Positions 48,899 through 63,000 are shown, numbered from the stretch's first letter. The stretch: 64,000 nucleotides of DNA from Oscheius dolichura (GCA_932521035.1 OW051497.1:7812001-7876000), one strand, 5' to 3'. Numbers and translations: made by a program. Notes: generated by a model not told the origin, from the sequence alone.

Positions 48899-50321
48899 TG
48901 TCCTCCGGAGGTCCTCCGCTGGGGCGATCGCCTATCGAGCTCATGCAACATATGGTGGCGGGGACCATGAATGGTCACCCTGCTGGACCCCCTCATCCAG
49001 GTAAAACTTTTAGTCTAGAAAATCCCTCGGCGCTTATCATATTCCGTTCATTTTGTTTATTTCTTTATGCTCATGATGTTTAAGCAGGTGCTATGGGTAC
49101 GCATTCCGGTTGTGTGTCCAAATTTATTAATTTACACCTGGGACCTCAGCCTGTAAAGTCTTTTTCAAAATCTTTAAGACCTGATCTTAATTGTTGTCAA
49201 TTATCCCCCAGTTTTTCAGCTGGTCTCAAAGTGGAGACATATTTGGGCCATTTGGTCAAAGGAATCAAGCACCCCTTGCTCATTTTTTGTGTCTTTCCCA
49301 GGATGGGTCACGATGACGCGCGAGCATGACTCCCCTTCAGGAGACTTTTCCGCCAAAAGGCCCGCCAAAGGCTTTGCGACATTTACCTTCGTACTTTATA
49401 GTTGTCGCACCTTTCTTTGATGAGACCGTCTCTCTTAGATTATTTAGTGCAGTGACCATAAGAAAAGTAAAGAGAGAGGCGCTACATCTTTCAAATTCTG
49501 CAGGCAGGTTGAACTTCTTGAGGCTTCTACCGTAGTCCTCGAGGTCTTTGATGCGGCTACTTTTCTTTCTGGACGATAAGATAAAGACAAAACATTAAGC
49601 AGCGCTTAAAGGATTGAGGTTTACCTCGGGCAGAGATATAACAAAACTTGGTCATGTTGACAGGTAGAGCCTCGCTAAAATTAGACGATGCATCACGTCG
49701 TCCAACAAACCGATAAGAGGATTGTTTTTGTTACACCGGAAAAGGGAAACCGTTCCCGCAGGAAATGTTACAAAGTCAGGGGCCGAGCAGCGTGCACTTT
49801 GTAAAATATTTTATCTGTAGGCGTCTGTTGCCAGTTACCCCCCTTTCTTTTGAATGCAGATAATGGAGCTTTCCTCCCTGTAAAGACGCTAATTGCCTCT
49901 TTTCACTGTTGCCCGCGCCTACTTTGTGACTCAGTATCGTCGCTGTACCTATGGAGGGAAACTTTCCAGCATTGAATCTTCTCCCAGATGCCGCTGCGGC
50001 CGCTACGTTGCTTGAGATAGGTAAAATACTAGTAAAGACTCTTTTGTTGTTGACTACAGTACTTGTTTAAAAGGATTAACCCATCGGGGAGCCTATAAAG
50101 CCCGTATAAGTCTTCCTTTAACAGCAAAAGCACTCTGGCTGTGCTTTTAAAATGCACTAGACGACGTTGGAAGTAATTTTAGTCCATTTAGGAGCCATGA
50201 TGATGCCTATGAACGGACGGCCACAATCCTACCGGACGCCTCCAATGGGAGCACCTATGCCAGGAATGGCAATGCCTCCTAGTCAAATGCCTCAAAGTCT
50301 CGGGATGTCGGATCCACTAGG
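48899..50321 (+). CDS. candidate Met/Pro/Gly-rich exons of an unidentified gene
   Basis: Three blocks with good splice consensus encode low-complexity protein. About 48899-49000 reads GGPPLGRSPIELMQHMVAG then NGHPAGPPHPG. About 49952-50021 reads MEGNFPALNLLPDAAAAATL. About 50192-50321 reads GAMMMPMNGRPQSYRTPPMG then PMPGMAMPPSQMPQSLGM. The last two join in phase. A small exon near 49087 may link the first. The composition resembles transcriptional cofactors such as SSBP-type proteins and the tail of the LDB protein encoded downstream. I cannot place a start, stop or family. It could be an independent gene or distant 5' exons of the downstream gene. Confidence 0.35.
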
Positions 50322-53300
50322 GTGAGTATTTTCTCCTATTCCTTAACTTGAACAGTTTTAAAAAGTATTGGATGCCCTGGCTTTCACTGAAAGTAATTAA
50401 CCACATCCTTCTTGCTTACAGGATTTTAAGGCCTTACCACTTAGCCTCCAGGTTGACCTTATTAGGATAATTGACCAGAGGAACTCCCCAAGGAATCGTA
50501 CTGGCAACAATTAGTCCAAAGTCGAAGACCGAGGCTATCTCAAGAGAATATGCATTCACATTGAATCATTTATGCCTGACGCTCTCCCGGCATCTCCTCA
50601 TTTACACAATTCCTTCTCACTTTCTGATAGTCTTTAAGATATATTGTCCCCACTTGTAATATCACACCATTTCGCAAACGGTAATCCAACAATTAGCCAT
50701 CTGCGCTTGGGGATTTTCCTCTGGGGATAAGCTCCGACTCCCTGTGACACACCGGCAATGGCAACGCGTTTTGACCAGGTCGACACATCGGGTCGTAGTC
50801 GAAAACCCATTCGTCTATTTCTCTCTCGCTCTTTTTGCCGTTGGCGGCTTCTCGAACTGGACAAATCCCCCGCATCCCGCCCTCCGATACCAACACTGAT
50901 CGTTCCGGTTCCTACCATTTAAACCCATCCTATCCCGTACCCATACCTGAATATCAAAAACACAGATATCATCATCCTCCCTACCACTCGCATATGCACT
51001 TCTTTTTTGCTATGAAAACAGTTCTGAGAAGTCAACAAAGACTCATACACAACACAGCAAAAAACTGCAAAACATAACAGTTTAACTCGCATTGTCTAGT
51101 TTTCAAACTTTCCCGCCCGTCTAAATAAACAGTAAATCAAAGTATCATAACCCTGCACTTCCCCTCCCTCGCTTACCATACCGCCCCTGACGCATTCATT
51201 TAGTCACACTCCTCTCTAAACATTTTCCCACTATTAAAGGGGGCGGTAAGATACCGTAATTCATTACCAATCACCATTTTCGGGGCACCTGGGCAAACTT
51301 GTTTTCATCTGAGAGAAATCATAGTTTTGATCCTGATTTTACGAGAAATGGTAAGATTATGCTTGTGCACTTTGTCCTACGGTATCATAAAAAAATCTTT
51401 TCCTCACGTGATGCACGTGATAAATACAAACAGAATCCTCCCACCAGACAACCGTCTACAAGACTCTTTCTCGGCGCTTCTCCCTCTCTGAATGCTGCTT
51501 AATTGCTCGTTATTGTATTCCCTTCCCTTCTATAGAAAGCCAATACCCCCATAAAGTCAAGAAGCATTGCTGGTACCCTCCCCCTAGGGAGTAGGAAATA
51601 AAAAGGCTCTAAAATGTGTTAATGGTTCAAGGAGAGAGAACGATAGGTATCGGAGATCCTCGCTGAGATGAGATTCTCTCTATCTTGCGGCGTCTCGTTT
51701 TTACTCCTCTTCACGTTTCAACGTGACTGCCCATGCGTTCATCATCCACGTATGCTTTTGCACGAGTTTAATTCGTTTAAATCATATCCCCGTTTTCTGC
51801 TCAATGGAAGGTAGAACATTTGCACATGGGTGGCGAACATATCCTTCCTCATTACTCTCCTTCCTATTGCCTGCTGGAGCAATTTCATGATCAAAAAATC
51901 ATTCCTAAGGGGGCGAGCGGGCCGTCATAACCCCATGAAGCATGGAAAATCTAGAGGAATTACGCTTGACCGACAATGACAGCCTGACCCTGTCGTCGCA
52001 CATGTACTAGTATCACGAATGTTAATTGTGACCAGCTGACCCGTGCCCTCGGGCACTCATGTTTGCTCAGCCACCCAGCTGGCTCCCTCCCTCGCGCACA
52101 TCCTCTCTCCTATCGTCAATAGACGTCTGTGGCCTCGCGACATGGCCCGCTGTCTCAGTCCGGATGACCCCGGTCGCCGTGCATGGGCTGTCTTTGCGTC
52201 TCTGTCTTCCAGTAGCCTGGACTCTAACCTTCATGTCACATACGCTGGAAATTCGTTTCGACCTAGTCCACAGCTTCTCCCCTTACGGGAGGTTATGTGA
52301 TTCTGCTAGGAGTTAGTGTGCCTGACGCTCTCACGGTCACTCTCACGTGTACCCCTTCCATAATTGCGGCCGCGCCCCCGATTATGCTGCTCTTATAAGG
52401 CGGCCCGCATCAGGCTTCCACGCGGTGATAAGAAGTGGTCAATGCTCTCTAATAATGAAAGGGGTTCTCCTTTTTATCGGAACGGGTCGGAAATTACTGG
52501 AATAGCCTTCTCGCCTCTGTCAAAGAGGAAGTTTTAGCATGTAGAGAGAGAAGATCTCGAGGGGAGGAGCTCCCTCTCCGAAGTTTCTCTGCAAGTTCTC
52601 GGGAACGCTCTCCTTCCATCCATGGGTGCCCATAATCGTCATCAACCGGTTTAGCCACATTTCTATTATCATGTTTCTAGTAGTGAAAGTGTCGTAGTTC
52701 TTATCATTGTGGAATCTCTGTGATAAGACCTAGTGTACATGTTCTGATAGAACACCCTCTTGTCCTGCTTGGATTTATAACTATTATACTTTAAGCGGTG
52801 AGGGGAGGCTGGGTGGAGGGAGAGGGAGAGAGTGTTATAACTCTTTTCCGGAGGGGGAGCGAGAAAGAATGGGGTGGGGTTGATATTTTCGAGGAATTCA
52901 GCTGACCCCCTCCCCCTTGCCCCCCTCCCTCCACACCTTACAAGCTTGTCGATCGGATTCCCGTCGGCTAGTTTCCCTTTCCCGAGACAAGGTTACAATA
53001 GGATGTTCTAATCAGCCGCGCGACTATTGACCATCACCGTTCCTAATATCCCCTTGCGTTATATGCAGTTCCTACAGTATACTCCTTCCTCATTTTACAA
53101 TAATTATTGATAATTATTGACGATAAGCGTCTCCGACCACCCTTTCTCTCTCTAGGGACCCCGGTCCTAAAGAACCATAAATTTGACTAGATACTACGAT
53201 ACGTGTGGGGGTAGAGGAATGACCAGCGAACAAATGTTTGACATAGTTGACGTAGCGCGAAGAGTACATAGGCACGGATTTCGAGCGCTCGTTCCTCCTT

Positions 53301-54500
53301 CCTCTCTATTTCCTCTTGCCAAAAAAATTTAATTTACTTCGGTCTCTCACCCTCTTCCCTCTCTCTCCGTGTCACTTTTCCTTGTGATTTCGTGTTTTTC
53401 CGCGTAGTTTCCTCTTTATTCGCTTTAATCTCCCAATATTTTGCGGACAATTTTTGAACTCCAAAACTTGTTTTAAACTTCTTCTGGATGTACATAAAGT
53501 CCTAAAATTTGTTGATTCTTCCGCTCCACATTGGCTGAACTTACCGGTTTTTTTTCAAAACGAATGACTCAACTCTAACTGCCATGACCATTTTTAAGCA
53601 CTGCTTTATGCTTCAGAAACTCAAAAATCTCCCTATAATGCTCGAGTTGACTCATATTTGCTCGACAGCGTTTTCTCTCTGCCCCCTCCCATCCCCCTTT
53701 CAATCGATTCCTTTCTCTTTTTTTATAAAAGAGGTATACAACGAATAACAAACACCCAGCCTAAAATTTACATATTTTACAACCCAAGAGGGAGCTTTAA
53801 AATCTGATTCATTGCTTCTCACACACATGGGGAAAGATTCTTATCAGTATGATTCATTTCTTCCATTAACGCTTCAAAGTCACCCCCTTTACATACTATC
53901 ACGGTTAACCTTTATTTTATCGCCTTTATGAGGGGAAAAACTAGTTGGAAGGGGAGAATGACCTGCCCCTTTACAGTAGCCCCCTCCCTCCAAACCTATG
54001 AAATGAGGTTGTTGTCAGTTTTGATGCTTGTTCCTCTCATTGTTTGGAAATCCGGACGCCTGCTTTGAATAGGTCCTGATTAGGCCTGTCAGTCATCGAT
54101 TCCTTTTGTTTTCCACCAGCTATCCGTAGCCGTTTTGGGGGGTTAGGAATTCTATTGGTCCGTAGAGCGACGACGGGGGAAGAATCCACAGGGAGGTCTC
54201 TGCCACACACGGCAGTCCATATGGCGGCCAAGCAGGGAAGAACAGAAAAAAAGGAGATAAACGATTTTTGTTGGGTGACCAGCAGCTGCTGATGACGAAG
54301 TAGCTAGAAAAAAAAAGAAATAAGAACCTGTAAGAGTCCGAACACCCGTCTTCGGGAAACATTTGGCCTTTTTACGATCCTAGTCTTGTCCTCCCATCTC
54401 TAATTGACCTAAACTGAACTCGTTGACTATCACCATTCCATCTTTTTCTTATTTCCTGATCTCATTTTTAACTCCTCTTCTTATTGTCTTTTTTTTCAAG
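50322..54500. other. 4.2 kb gene-poor region upstream of the LDB gene
   Basis: Mostly without supported exons. A minus-strand open frame (50896-50693) reading VFDYDPMCRPGQNA has coding character but no splice partners. AATAAA occurs at about 51125 on the plus strand. Pyrimidine-rich and purine-rich tracts are frequent from 52500 to 53700. It probably includes the promoter of the LDB gene. Confidence 0.4.
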
Positions 54501-57316
54501 ATGCCAAGAAAACGAGGTGAGGGCCCAGCAGTGCCACGAGCGCCTCGAACAAGAAAAAAGAAAGCGGATATAGATAAAGTTAAACTGGAAATGCCGGCAT
54601 ATGAACCAATCATGCAAACGAATACCATGATGATGGAGAACGGAATGTACACGCAGGACTATGGCTATGCGTACGGTAGCCAAGGACCGCAATACTCCAA
54701 TGACTCACAGTCAAGTCCATTCATGACTCCCGCCTGCTCTACACCTCAGCCAATGATGTAGGGGGTTACTTTATTAGTCAAACTCGGGGCATCCAAACAT
54801 TAAATTAACATATAAAATTGGTCTAATCTACAAAATATAATTATTCTTTATAGGATGCGACAAGCCATGCCACCACCGGTGGCACCATCCCCCGCTTCTC
54901 TTCCCGCTTCAGGACCGCCGAATCCCATCGGCCCGTCACCAACCCCCTTAGAATTTAGGATACATGATATTAATAGAAGATTATATACTTTTAACAATTC
55001 CGGAGTAAGAAGTCCACCAAATACAGCATTAAAAGCTAATTTAGATAAATGAACAAGACCACAAACAGTGGTTTGAGGCGTTTTCTCATGAATTTTTCGA
55101 CGACGAAGCGGTCATCTACCTTGTTTTTCCTCCTGATGATAACTATCCAGCGGAGAAATGTGGTAAGTACCGTATTCTCTGGGCAAATGAAGTCGGCGCC
55201 TTTCAGTAATACATCGAGGCTTGATACCGCGGTTTTTTCTAACCTTTGTGGAAGCAAAAGCGAAGGAAGTTTATTTTGTGCTACGTGGTCCGACGCGTGA
55301 ACATCAAAACGACAGAAGCGGTCTGATTCACTTCGAAAATGACAACGTGCTCTTTGTACAGCGCCTGGAACGTCAGGAGTTTCCTTACAATTGTCAGGTT
55401 CGTCTTTTGCCCCCTTCTGGACTACTAAATTGAATTGGAAAAATCATTTATGCAAATCATAGAAGGTTGCTTCTTTTTCAGTTAGAAGCTGAGTGCAAAC
55501 TCGCAATTGAATTTACCCCGTATGATGAGATGCTAAACCACCGCATACGAGAATGGAGGATGGAGATCCGTAATTTTCGGGAGCTGTGCTACAACGGCAT
55601 AACTAAGGTGTGTTTCACTTCTCTTCTCTCCAGGGGGCGTGCGGGCTCCCCACCTTGATTAAAACTTCCACTTTTGAATCGATAGGGTTTCAATTGGGGA
55701 CTCGAGAAAGCCTCAGGGCAATTTTGGGTGCGTCCTATTTTAATTGCCAAGATGTCAAACATTCCCAGCGGCTGTCACAAAAGAAGAAGAGCAGGGGGAA
55801 TATATGTATTTCAATAGTCGGCCCTCCCCAGTAGGCAGTCCGCCTTTTCATATTATTGCCTCCTCTCCTCCCTTCGTCTCCGTCACAACTAATAACTTTA
55901 ATACGTCTTTTTTCTTCAGGAGCTACAACAAGCGGATCTACGTGGGGGTGTTGGCCTCAGCCGAGCTGGTATCTGCCACCAATCTCATCATTTCATGCAT
56001 ATGGCTAGAATACTTGAACCCATGCAGGTGCTGATGGCCCACAGTAAAGCTCACCATGTGGTTAGTTCTGTTGTGCGGATTAATTGTGCCAATTTGGATC
56101 GGCGCGGTAAGGAGGTGCTTAAGGAGAGAGGGGGCCAGGAGGGCGGTTATGTGTAAATGTTTGGTTGTGCCATTAAAATTGAGACACACGAGGCCCCCGG
56201 CAATAGGTCCCCTCTCTCCTCTCCTCCACTCATACCGCCTTTCCTTCTGGATAGCAATTATACATATGTGTTTCCCTCTATTGCACCGCTATCTTTCTGT
56301 CCGCCTCGTGCAGTTACGAAATTTTTTTCTAGACAGAGCCGAAAGAACTCCTCCGGCGGACGTTGTTCAACCACCAGAGCAAGATAAACGACTACACTTC
56401 AAGGATGGGTGAGTTTTAATAATTTCCCAAAAAACTAATAAGAAGGGAAGGGAAAAGCAATGTGCTTGGTTGTAACGGGCCGATATTAAATATCACAGAC
56501 AATACCGCGTTTCTTAATTAAATTCGGCTCGCCCATAAACGCCGCAGACATGTGGTTATTACGAACATTTGGCGCTCTTCCTTCGCCAAGAGCTGCCATG
56601 CTTTTTGCTTTTGGTTGTACTGTAATTTCGTCTCTAGCTACTCCGATGATGCCACCAACACCTGTGGAGGAAACAAAACCGAAGCCAACTAGGAAGCGAA
56701 CACGAAAGCCGGCTGCCAATGCCAAAAACAAGAAGACAAATGCCAGTCCTGCTCCTGCTAATCCTGCCTTCCCTACTAATCAGATGCCTGGAAGTGTAAG
56801 TCATACTGTAGCTATAGCAAGTAATGATTAATATTTAGTTCAATACTATGGGCTATCAAGATGTAATGGTTGTTGGCGAGCCGTCCATGATGGGAGGAGA
56901 TTACGGTGAAGAGGATGAGAGAACCATCTCCCGCGTTGAAAACACTCAATACGATCCGAATGCTCTTCAAGTAAATGCTCCTCGAGTCAAAATACCCTAT
57001 TTTGCAGTTCAAGATGCAACAAGCAGCCATGAGCTCATTGGGAGCTGGTATGCTCCCTCCTGGCAGTCTACCCCCCGGTGCTCACATGCCCCATCCCAAC
57101 GGTGTTCCCCCACATGGTGGAATTCCTGCCGGAATAGCTCATCCACATCCTCAAATGGGAGGAATGGGACCCCCTCCTGGTCAAAACGCAATGCCACCTC
57201 GTGAGTTGTCAAAACAAGCAAACGAAGGCAATAACGAAGCCATTTAAGCATACGGTTATGGACAACCTCAAGGATCATGGCCGAGTCAGCCTAACACTAC
57301 GATGATTACAGGATAA
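54501..57316 (+). CDS. LIM-domain-binding protein (LDB / CLIM / Chip)
   Basis: Nuclear adaptor that dimerises and bridges LIM-homeodomain and LIM-only factors. The first exon starts MPRKRGEGPAVPRAPRTRKK, an AT-hook-like basic N terminus, then a Tyr/Met/Ser-rich stretch. The dimerisation domain begins FRIHDINRRLYTF and continues HKQWFEAFSHEFFDDEAVIY, then HRGLIPRFFLTFVEAKAKEV, LEAECKLAIEFTPYDEM and MARILEPMQVLMAHSKAHH. A basic nuclear localisation region (TRKRTRKPAANAKNKK) follows. The LIM-interaction domain is intact: YQDVMVVGEPSMMGGDYGEE then DERTISRVENTQYD. The protein ends in a Met/Pro/Gly/His-rich tail (GGMGPPPGQNAMPP) with stop TAA at 57314-57316. Junctions close from 54501 to about 55610 and again from about 56830 to the end. 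Between 55610 and 56640 the exon set is incomplete: one helix-coding exon and the join to TPMMPPTPVEETKPKP did not fit in phase. Confidence 0.92.
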
Positions 57317-59978
57317 AAATCAAAAAACTCTATACAAAAACAAAGAAATGTCGACCCATTTAACCAGTGTCATCTCTCGTTCTCAATGTGATCTACCAGG
57401 ATATATTCTCCGCTGCTTCTGTTTCTTCGGTTACTCCCCCTCCATTTCACTTGCACCTGAGTTTAAATTTCGCTTATTTTAGTCTGCACTATAGTCTTCT
57501 CCCTCTCTGACATAATCACACTTTTGAAATACACCCTATATTCAAAATTATATATCGCCAAGTCATGTTACCGCCAAAAGTTTCCCAAACAATCGCCTTT
57601 GACAATCAAATACCTCCCAGTTTTTGCAGTTTTCTACCGTATCCCTGGTCGCATTTCTTTTCCCGATCTTAAATTTCCACCTAATTCAGCTCACTTCACC
57701 CGTTTTATTGAATATATTTTTATACACCCTTTTTCTGTTCCCTTACCACGTTATATGCAGTTGCCAAAGATCTCTTGTGTTTCATATGGTCCATTAGCTT
57801 CTCAACTTCAAATCAATGTGCATTTATCTCCCTCTCTCCGTTCCTACTTTTCTTTAAACAATTTTTCCTGCTGTATATGTAACGCCTTGTTCTCAGAAAG
57901 ATAAATAACGTAAAACTAATGAATATCGTCATTGCTCAAGTAGTTTCGCGCATTTCTAGGGCGGAGCCCGGTCGATTCGGAGGTCACGTGCCCTTTCGAC
58001 GATAGCCACGACAGCGGAATCGGAGAGCAGCAGGGACCCCGAAGGAGGGGAGCAGCCAAAATAATATTTACCGCCTTCTGAAGGAATAGAAAAAGGGGAA
58101 AAGGAAGGTTTAGCTTTAAAGCATTTAGAGGAAGCCAGTTTAATGGTTCTGTTATCCAAATTTCCCGAATATCAACAAATGCGTGTAGATAACATGATAT
58201 GTTCTCTTTTTTATGATTTTATGGCGGCTCCAGCTCACAAAATCAGCAGGTAGGATCAGTCTTCCAAGCTCAAATTTCAACGGCATCCAGTTCCTGGCAA
58301 AGAACACTGAATATGCTAACAATTTTCTCATGTTTGGAAACAGAATCTCCTTTAACACTCTACTGTATCGTTACCATTTAATACATTCATAAAAGTTCTT
58401 TTCTTTTATGCAAAACATCGATTAATCCGAGGTGTTAAAGGATAGCGGAGAATGGTGCGTGTCGTGACCTTTTGAATTACGAAGAAGACAGTATCCCCGT
58501 TTATTGGTCATTCCGAGAGGGAAAACTATGGGAAGGAGATGCGACAAAGCCGACCGACAATCAGAAATGAGGGGAATACGGATCGTAATAGGAACTATGC
58601 TAACTTCGGCAGATAGATCATCTTCCCGCCACGCAGCTCTCTTTTTCTGTTCTCTACCAGTTTGAACTGAAAAACGACATGTATCAAACAAACCGCCGTA
58701 CAAAAGGGGAAAAGTGTCTCTAACCAAGAGCTGCGCACCTCACCTAACAAAGTGGCTGCGCGAGGGGATTCGTACTATTCGCTCGTGTTTCTTCCAGCCG
58801 TCTGTTTGCGCTCTGAGTCAACCGCCTGAAGCAGTCCCAGCTGATAAGAATCGATTCTACCAAAAGTGGTTTCGATTTAAAAAGCTTGTACCGTATCTCC
58901 TGTCTCCGTTTTCAATTCTATTTTCAAATCCGCTACAAGAATAGAGAAATAATGTCAAAGTTATTGTTCTCTGTCAATATTTATCTAGCTAATCATCGGT
59001 CTGTCCAGCGTACTTCACAGGCAGCTTTCCTCTTTCAATTTTCTACTCGTTTTCTTCCCTTTCTTCTTCGGTTTCCGCTACAAAAAATGACTGCCATTGT
59101 GAGTCATATTTACTGTCACTGTCTGCCCCTCCTGCTACGATATCATACGTTTAAACAGTGTGTGAGAAAGAAAAAAAACATCGTCGCCCTGTATCCAAAC
59201 GAAGTATCGATGTCTGATCAAGCGTTGCGATTATTCATATGCGTAACAGACAGCGACACGTGGGCTGTTCAACTTTTTGTTCGACTTTTAAATTCACTTT
59301 AAGCTCGAAAGCTATCAATTTTGCACCATTGCATCGTTTTTCATGCACTTCTTCAAAATTAACAATTTTAGTAAACAAAAATTCGTCGTTTTTTGACTTG
59401 TAGTTGTGATCAATTATACCCCTTATCTTTCAAAGATTGTGACCCCTGTTCCCCCCCCCCCCCCCTTTCCACAATAAACAGTCAGGACCATCCTGCTCAG
59501 CTTCCTAATACCCGGACTTTGCATCTCTTTCTGCTCGCGACACGTCAGTTTATAGATATTTTTGGTTAAGAACATTAGTATTCTGCTAGAACGGGCTAGA
59601 CAGTGTTCATAATGTGTTTGCCCCTGTATATTTTTGGGACAGCGCGTTCGAAACACCTCCTTCTCTAAATTCCTACGACTAAATAGAACGGATACAAATA
59701 AGATTGTGCCGGAGAAGCTTTTCCTTCTTCCGACATCTGTCAGTGAGCAGTTGTGACTCAGCTGAACCAACAGAATCACCCCTCTTTTTTTCCATTTCTC
59801 CTTTATCTACAGCCTTATGCTTCACTGCTGTCATTTAGAAGACAGTATTCCACCTCTATTAATCCTTATGACAGGCGAAATACTGAAAAATATCTCCTGC
59901 ACGTCATTACGTGGTTAGGACTACCATTGTCTTTTGAAGAATAGTTGCCTACTGTAGGTATTCCGTGTTAATCTATGC
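57317..59978. other. 2.7 kb with no confirmed gene
   Basis: A minus-strand block at 57916-58727 has several open frames. One starts MVRDTFPLLYGGLFDTCRFS; another exon-like piece follows a TTCCTTCAG acceptor near 58080 and ends RNARNYLSNDDIH. They could not be joined into one model. Plus-strand frames at 58714-59302 look like chance. The upstream exons of the downstream ubiquitin protease may also lie here. Confidence 0.4.
59451..59465. repeat. poly(C) tract
   Basis: Fifteen consecutive cytosines on the plus strand, unusual in otherwise mixed sequence and prone to length error in sequencing. Confidence 0.95.
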
Positions 59979-60032
59979 AAACGGCCAGTATTAATATTGA
60001 AGATTATTCTGTTTTACAACACTTACCCCTTT

Positions 60033-63000
60033 ATGTCTTTCGGTGAGCAGACGAAGATCCCTTATTTCCCAGCTGCGCTGGTAAAGGACAAGCCACATGG
60101 AAGACAGTATTGTCTAGTAAACATGCACTTGGCTTTGCAGAAACTTCCGCCGCTCAATCTCATATTGGCTTTCTTGAAATCCCCCTTTAATATGTTTAAT
60201 TTGCAGGTAGTCTCACTATCCCCACGGGTAAACCATGCAGGAGGAAAGGGTAAGTCTCCGCTCTCCTCTTCTTTTGATCTTGTATCCAGGCTGCGTCGGC
60301 TACTCCGGGTAAAGTACAGATTAGCAGCAATGTACGAGACTTCCTTGAACAAGGACGATTCCAGTCGTTTCGTTACCCCAACAATAATTCGCCTAATCCT
60401 CCAAAGTACCAAAACGGAACGCTTCCGCCGCGACCAGAAGGGCCACAGATGGACCACCATGAGAGAATTGATCCGTACAGGGGGCAATATCATCCCCTGA
60501 GCAATGGTGACACTGTACAGGTGGGTATATTTTGTCAGTTAGCTCCAGTCAATAAACATCTATCAGTAAAGACATTTCCGAAAGCGGCGTTGAATCTCGG
60601 ATAATCCCCGTCAAAAGTACAAAAGGACGGAAGGGCAGAACTCCAAGCGCTTTATTAAAATAAAAAATAAATTTCCAACAGTCCCTATAAATCTGCTTTG
60701 CCTAATGGGCAAAAAGGAGGAAGTACTTTTTCAGACTTCAAAGTTCCTGAGGATTTGCAACATATCCGACGAGCGATCTTTGATGAGAAAGCTTAGCCTC
60801 GATACAAAATGCCTAGTTGTACCAGCAACCGTGTACATTCGATGTTTTTGTTATGCTCATCAACTTTCTATACAAACGTGGATATCCGCGGCTCTCATTT
60901 CATAAATAGAACTATTTATGAAATATAACAATGGGGGCGCTTTGAATTAAGGTTACTCTGGATACTTGACTTACACCCTGTATTCTACCTCCTCTATTTA
61001 TCCCAATTTTTAATGACTACTTTCTAGAGAGCGCCATATATTCCGCCTCCTTTCCTGCTCCAAGATGCCTCTTATGATAATCAGTCTGCTTCTGCTAGGA
61101 GAAGAGAAATGAGTGTCATAGCCAGCCAGGAGGAAGACAGGATAACTGGTTAATTGGAGTCTTTTAAACCGAAAATAATACATCCCTTTTCAGCAAATTC
61201 TCGTGTAGCTCCCAGCGAATTCTACCTAAATCCGGCAAATAAATTCAAATCTCTTCCAGTGACTTCCTCTTCCTCTAAAAAGCGACGGGATGAAGGTGGC
61301 AGCAAAAAGCAGCGAAATATTGTTGTCGCCACATATCACTGGCTAAAAAGTAGGCTACCTCTTTCCTTTCGCTTCACTACCTTTTATAAAATAACGTCTG
61401 ACAAAATTCAGAAGCTTTCTTGGGAAAGAGGCGGGCGTCTACCCCTCCTGCAACCACTCCTGATGGACGAATGGTACGTTTTGGTAGACAGACTTGGTGT
61501 TGTCTGTTTACAGCTAGCTCGGCAGCTGATTTTCTGTCTCTCTTTGTGTTTATGCGCCCTGGTTCCCTTTTTATGGCAGTCCAAGGGACTGATTGATTTA
61601 CGCCTAGTTGACATCCTCCGGACTGTGTTAATTAAATTTTATGTTTCTTGTATAAAGCGCGTGTACTTCAGGAGCCGCCCCGACAACCGCAGCGACACGT
61701 TCGCGCCTATTCCCTACCAAGGAATACACAATTTAATCGAAGGGTGAGTTGATTATGTTCCCCTTCTCGGCACGATAATCGCATGATTGTGTCTTTATCC
61801 TTGATTTGTTCCACGTTTCAATCCCTGTGACTGTGCAGCACCGTTTCTCCTCCGCTTCAACTGATCCCTTTAGTGCAGGCTTTATCCAAAGCCGAATCAT
61901 AGTCTGACACCTTCCCAGAAGGGAAGAGATCTTCCTTTAAAAGCGTCTTCAAAACTTCTTTGTTTTTTCTTCTCCATTGGGGTCAGTTTACAATTCAAAG
62001 CGGAAGTATCACTTTTTTGGCATTGTTTCTCTCTGGCTCACGTTACATTGACTCTTAATGCCAACGTATAACAGAAAACTATTCATTTGGTTCTTTTAAA
62101 GGATCGCCGATTCCTTCTTTTCTTAACAAGAGTGGTCTCTCAGACTCTAAACATAAACTATGACGGAAGCAAAAAAGAAGAGAGTCTAAAAAACGATCGC
62201 GACCGCAAAGCAAGACGTGAAATCTCGAGGGGGCTGGAAAAGAAGTGGTCGCCTCGTACTTCTTCCCCTGCTTTGTGTTTGGCTTCTGCTTTTCGTCCAG
62301 ACACACTGCTAGTCCCAAAAATAGGCGGCATCTTGATATATCTTTAAGAGCAGCATCCACCGCCGTTGTTATTCAGTTATTGAAAACTTTTTTGTTGTGT
62401 TTGCTCCTCTGAACACACGCATCAATCCCGGAGCTCCATTCTCCTTCCTATGTCTTTTTGTTTTTGTCCGTCTTTTCACCTAAAAATCTTTAGAAATCTT
62501 CGAGGCGTGAGCCTCCTCCTGCCCCCAGTTTGGTATCAGCTCCTTCTTCTAGCCAACATACAGCACGTAGGCCGCCTTCCCAGTCTAGTAGCTTTCCCAC
62601 TGTCTCGGATACCCCTTCGTCAACACTTCGAAGGGTGAGTTTTTTTGTCCTCCTACAGGCGATGACGTAGAAGGTGGTAGCTAACACTCTTAACCTCGAC
62701 TAGAAGGGTATTAATCCGCTGCCGTCATGTTTTTCAACGGGCAGATAGCCTCCCGAAATCTGGGACAGGTGGTTTGCCCGGAAATGCAAACATCCAGCAC
62801 GCTATTCTGCCATTTATCCTGACATAGCGGTCGCGGCAATGTTAAGTTCTGTTGTGTTCCTGACATGTATTTTCCCATGTTTTAAGCAATGTTATGGCGG
62901 TTTTTACCCGAGGAAGCCCAGTCATTTGAAGTTCCCCTTAAAGAAAAGCTCTCCTACCCTTATGTTCGCTACAAATTGATTACTCAAACATACTCTCAAA

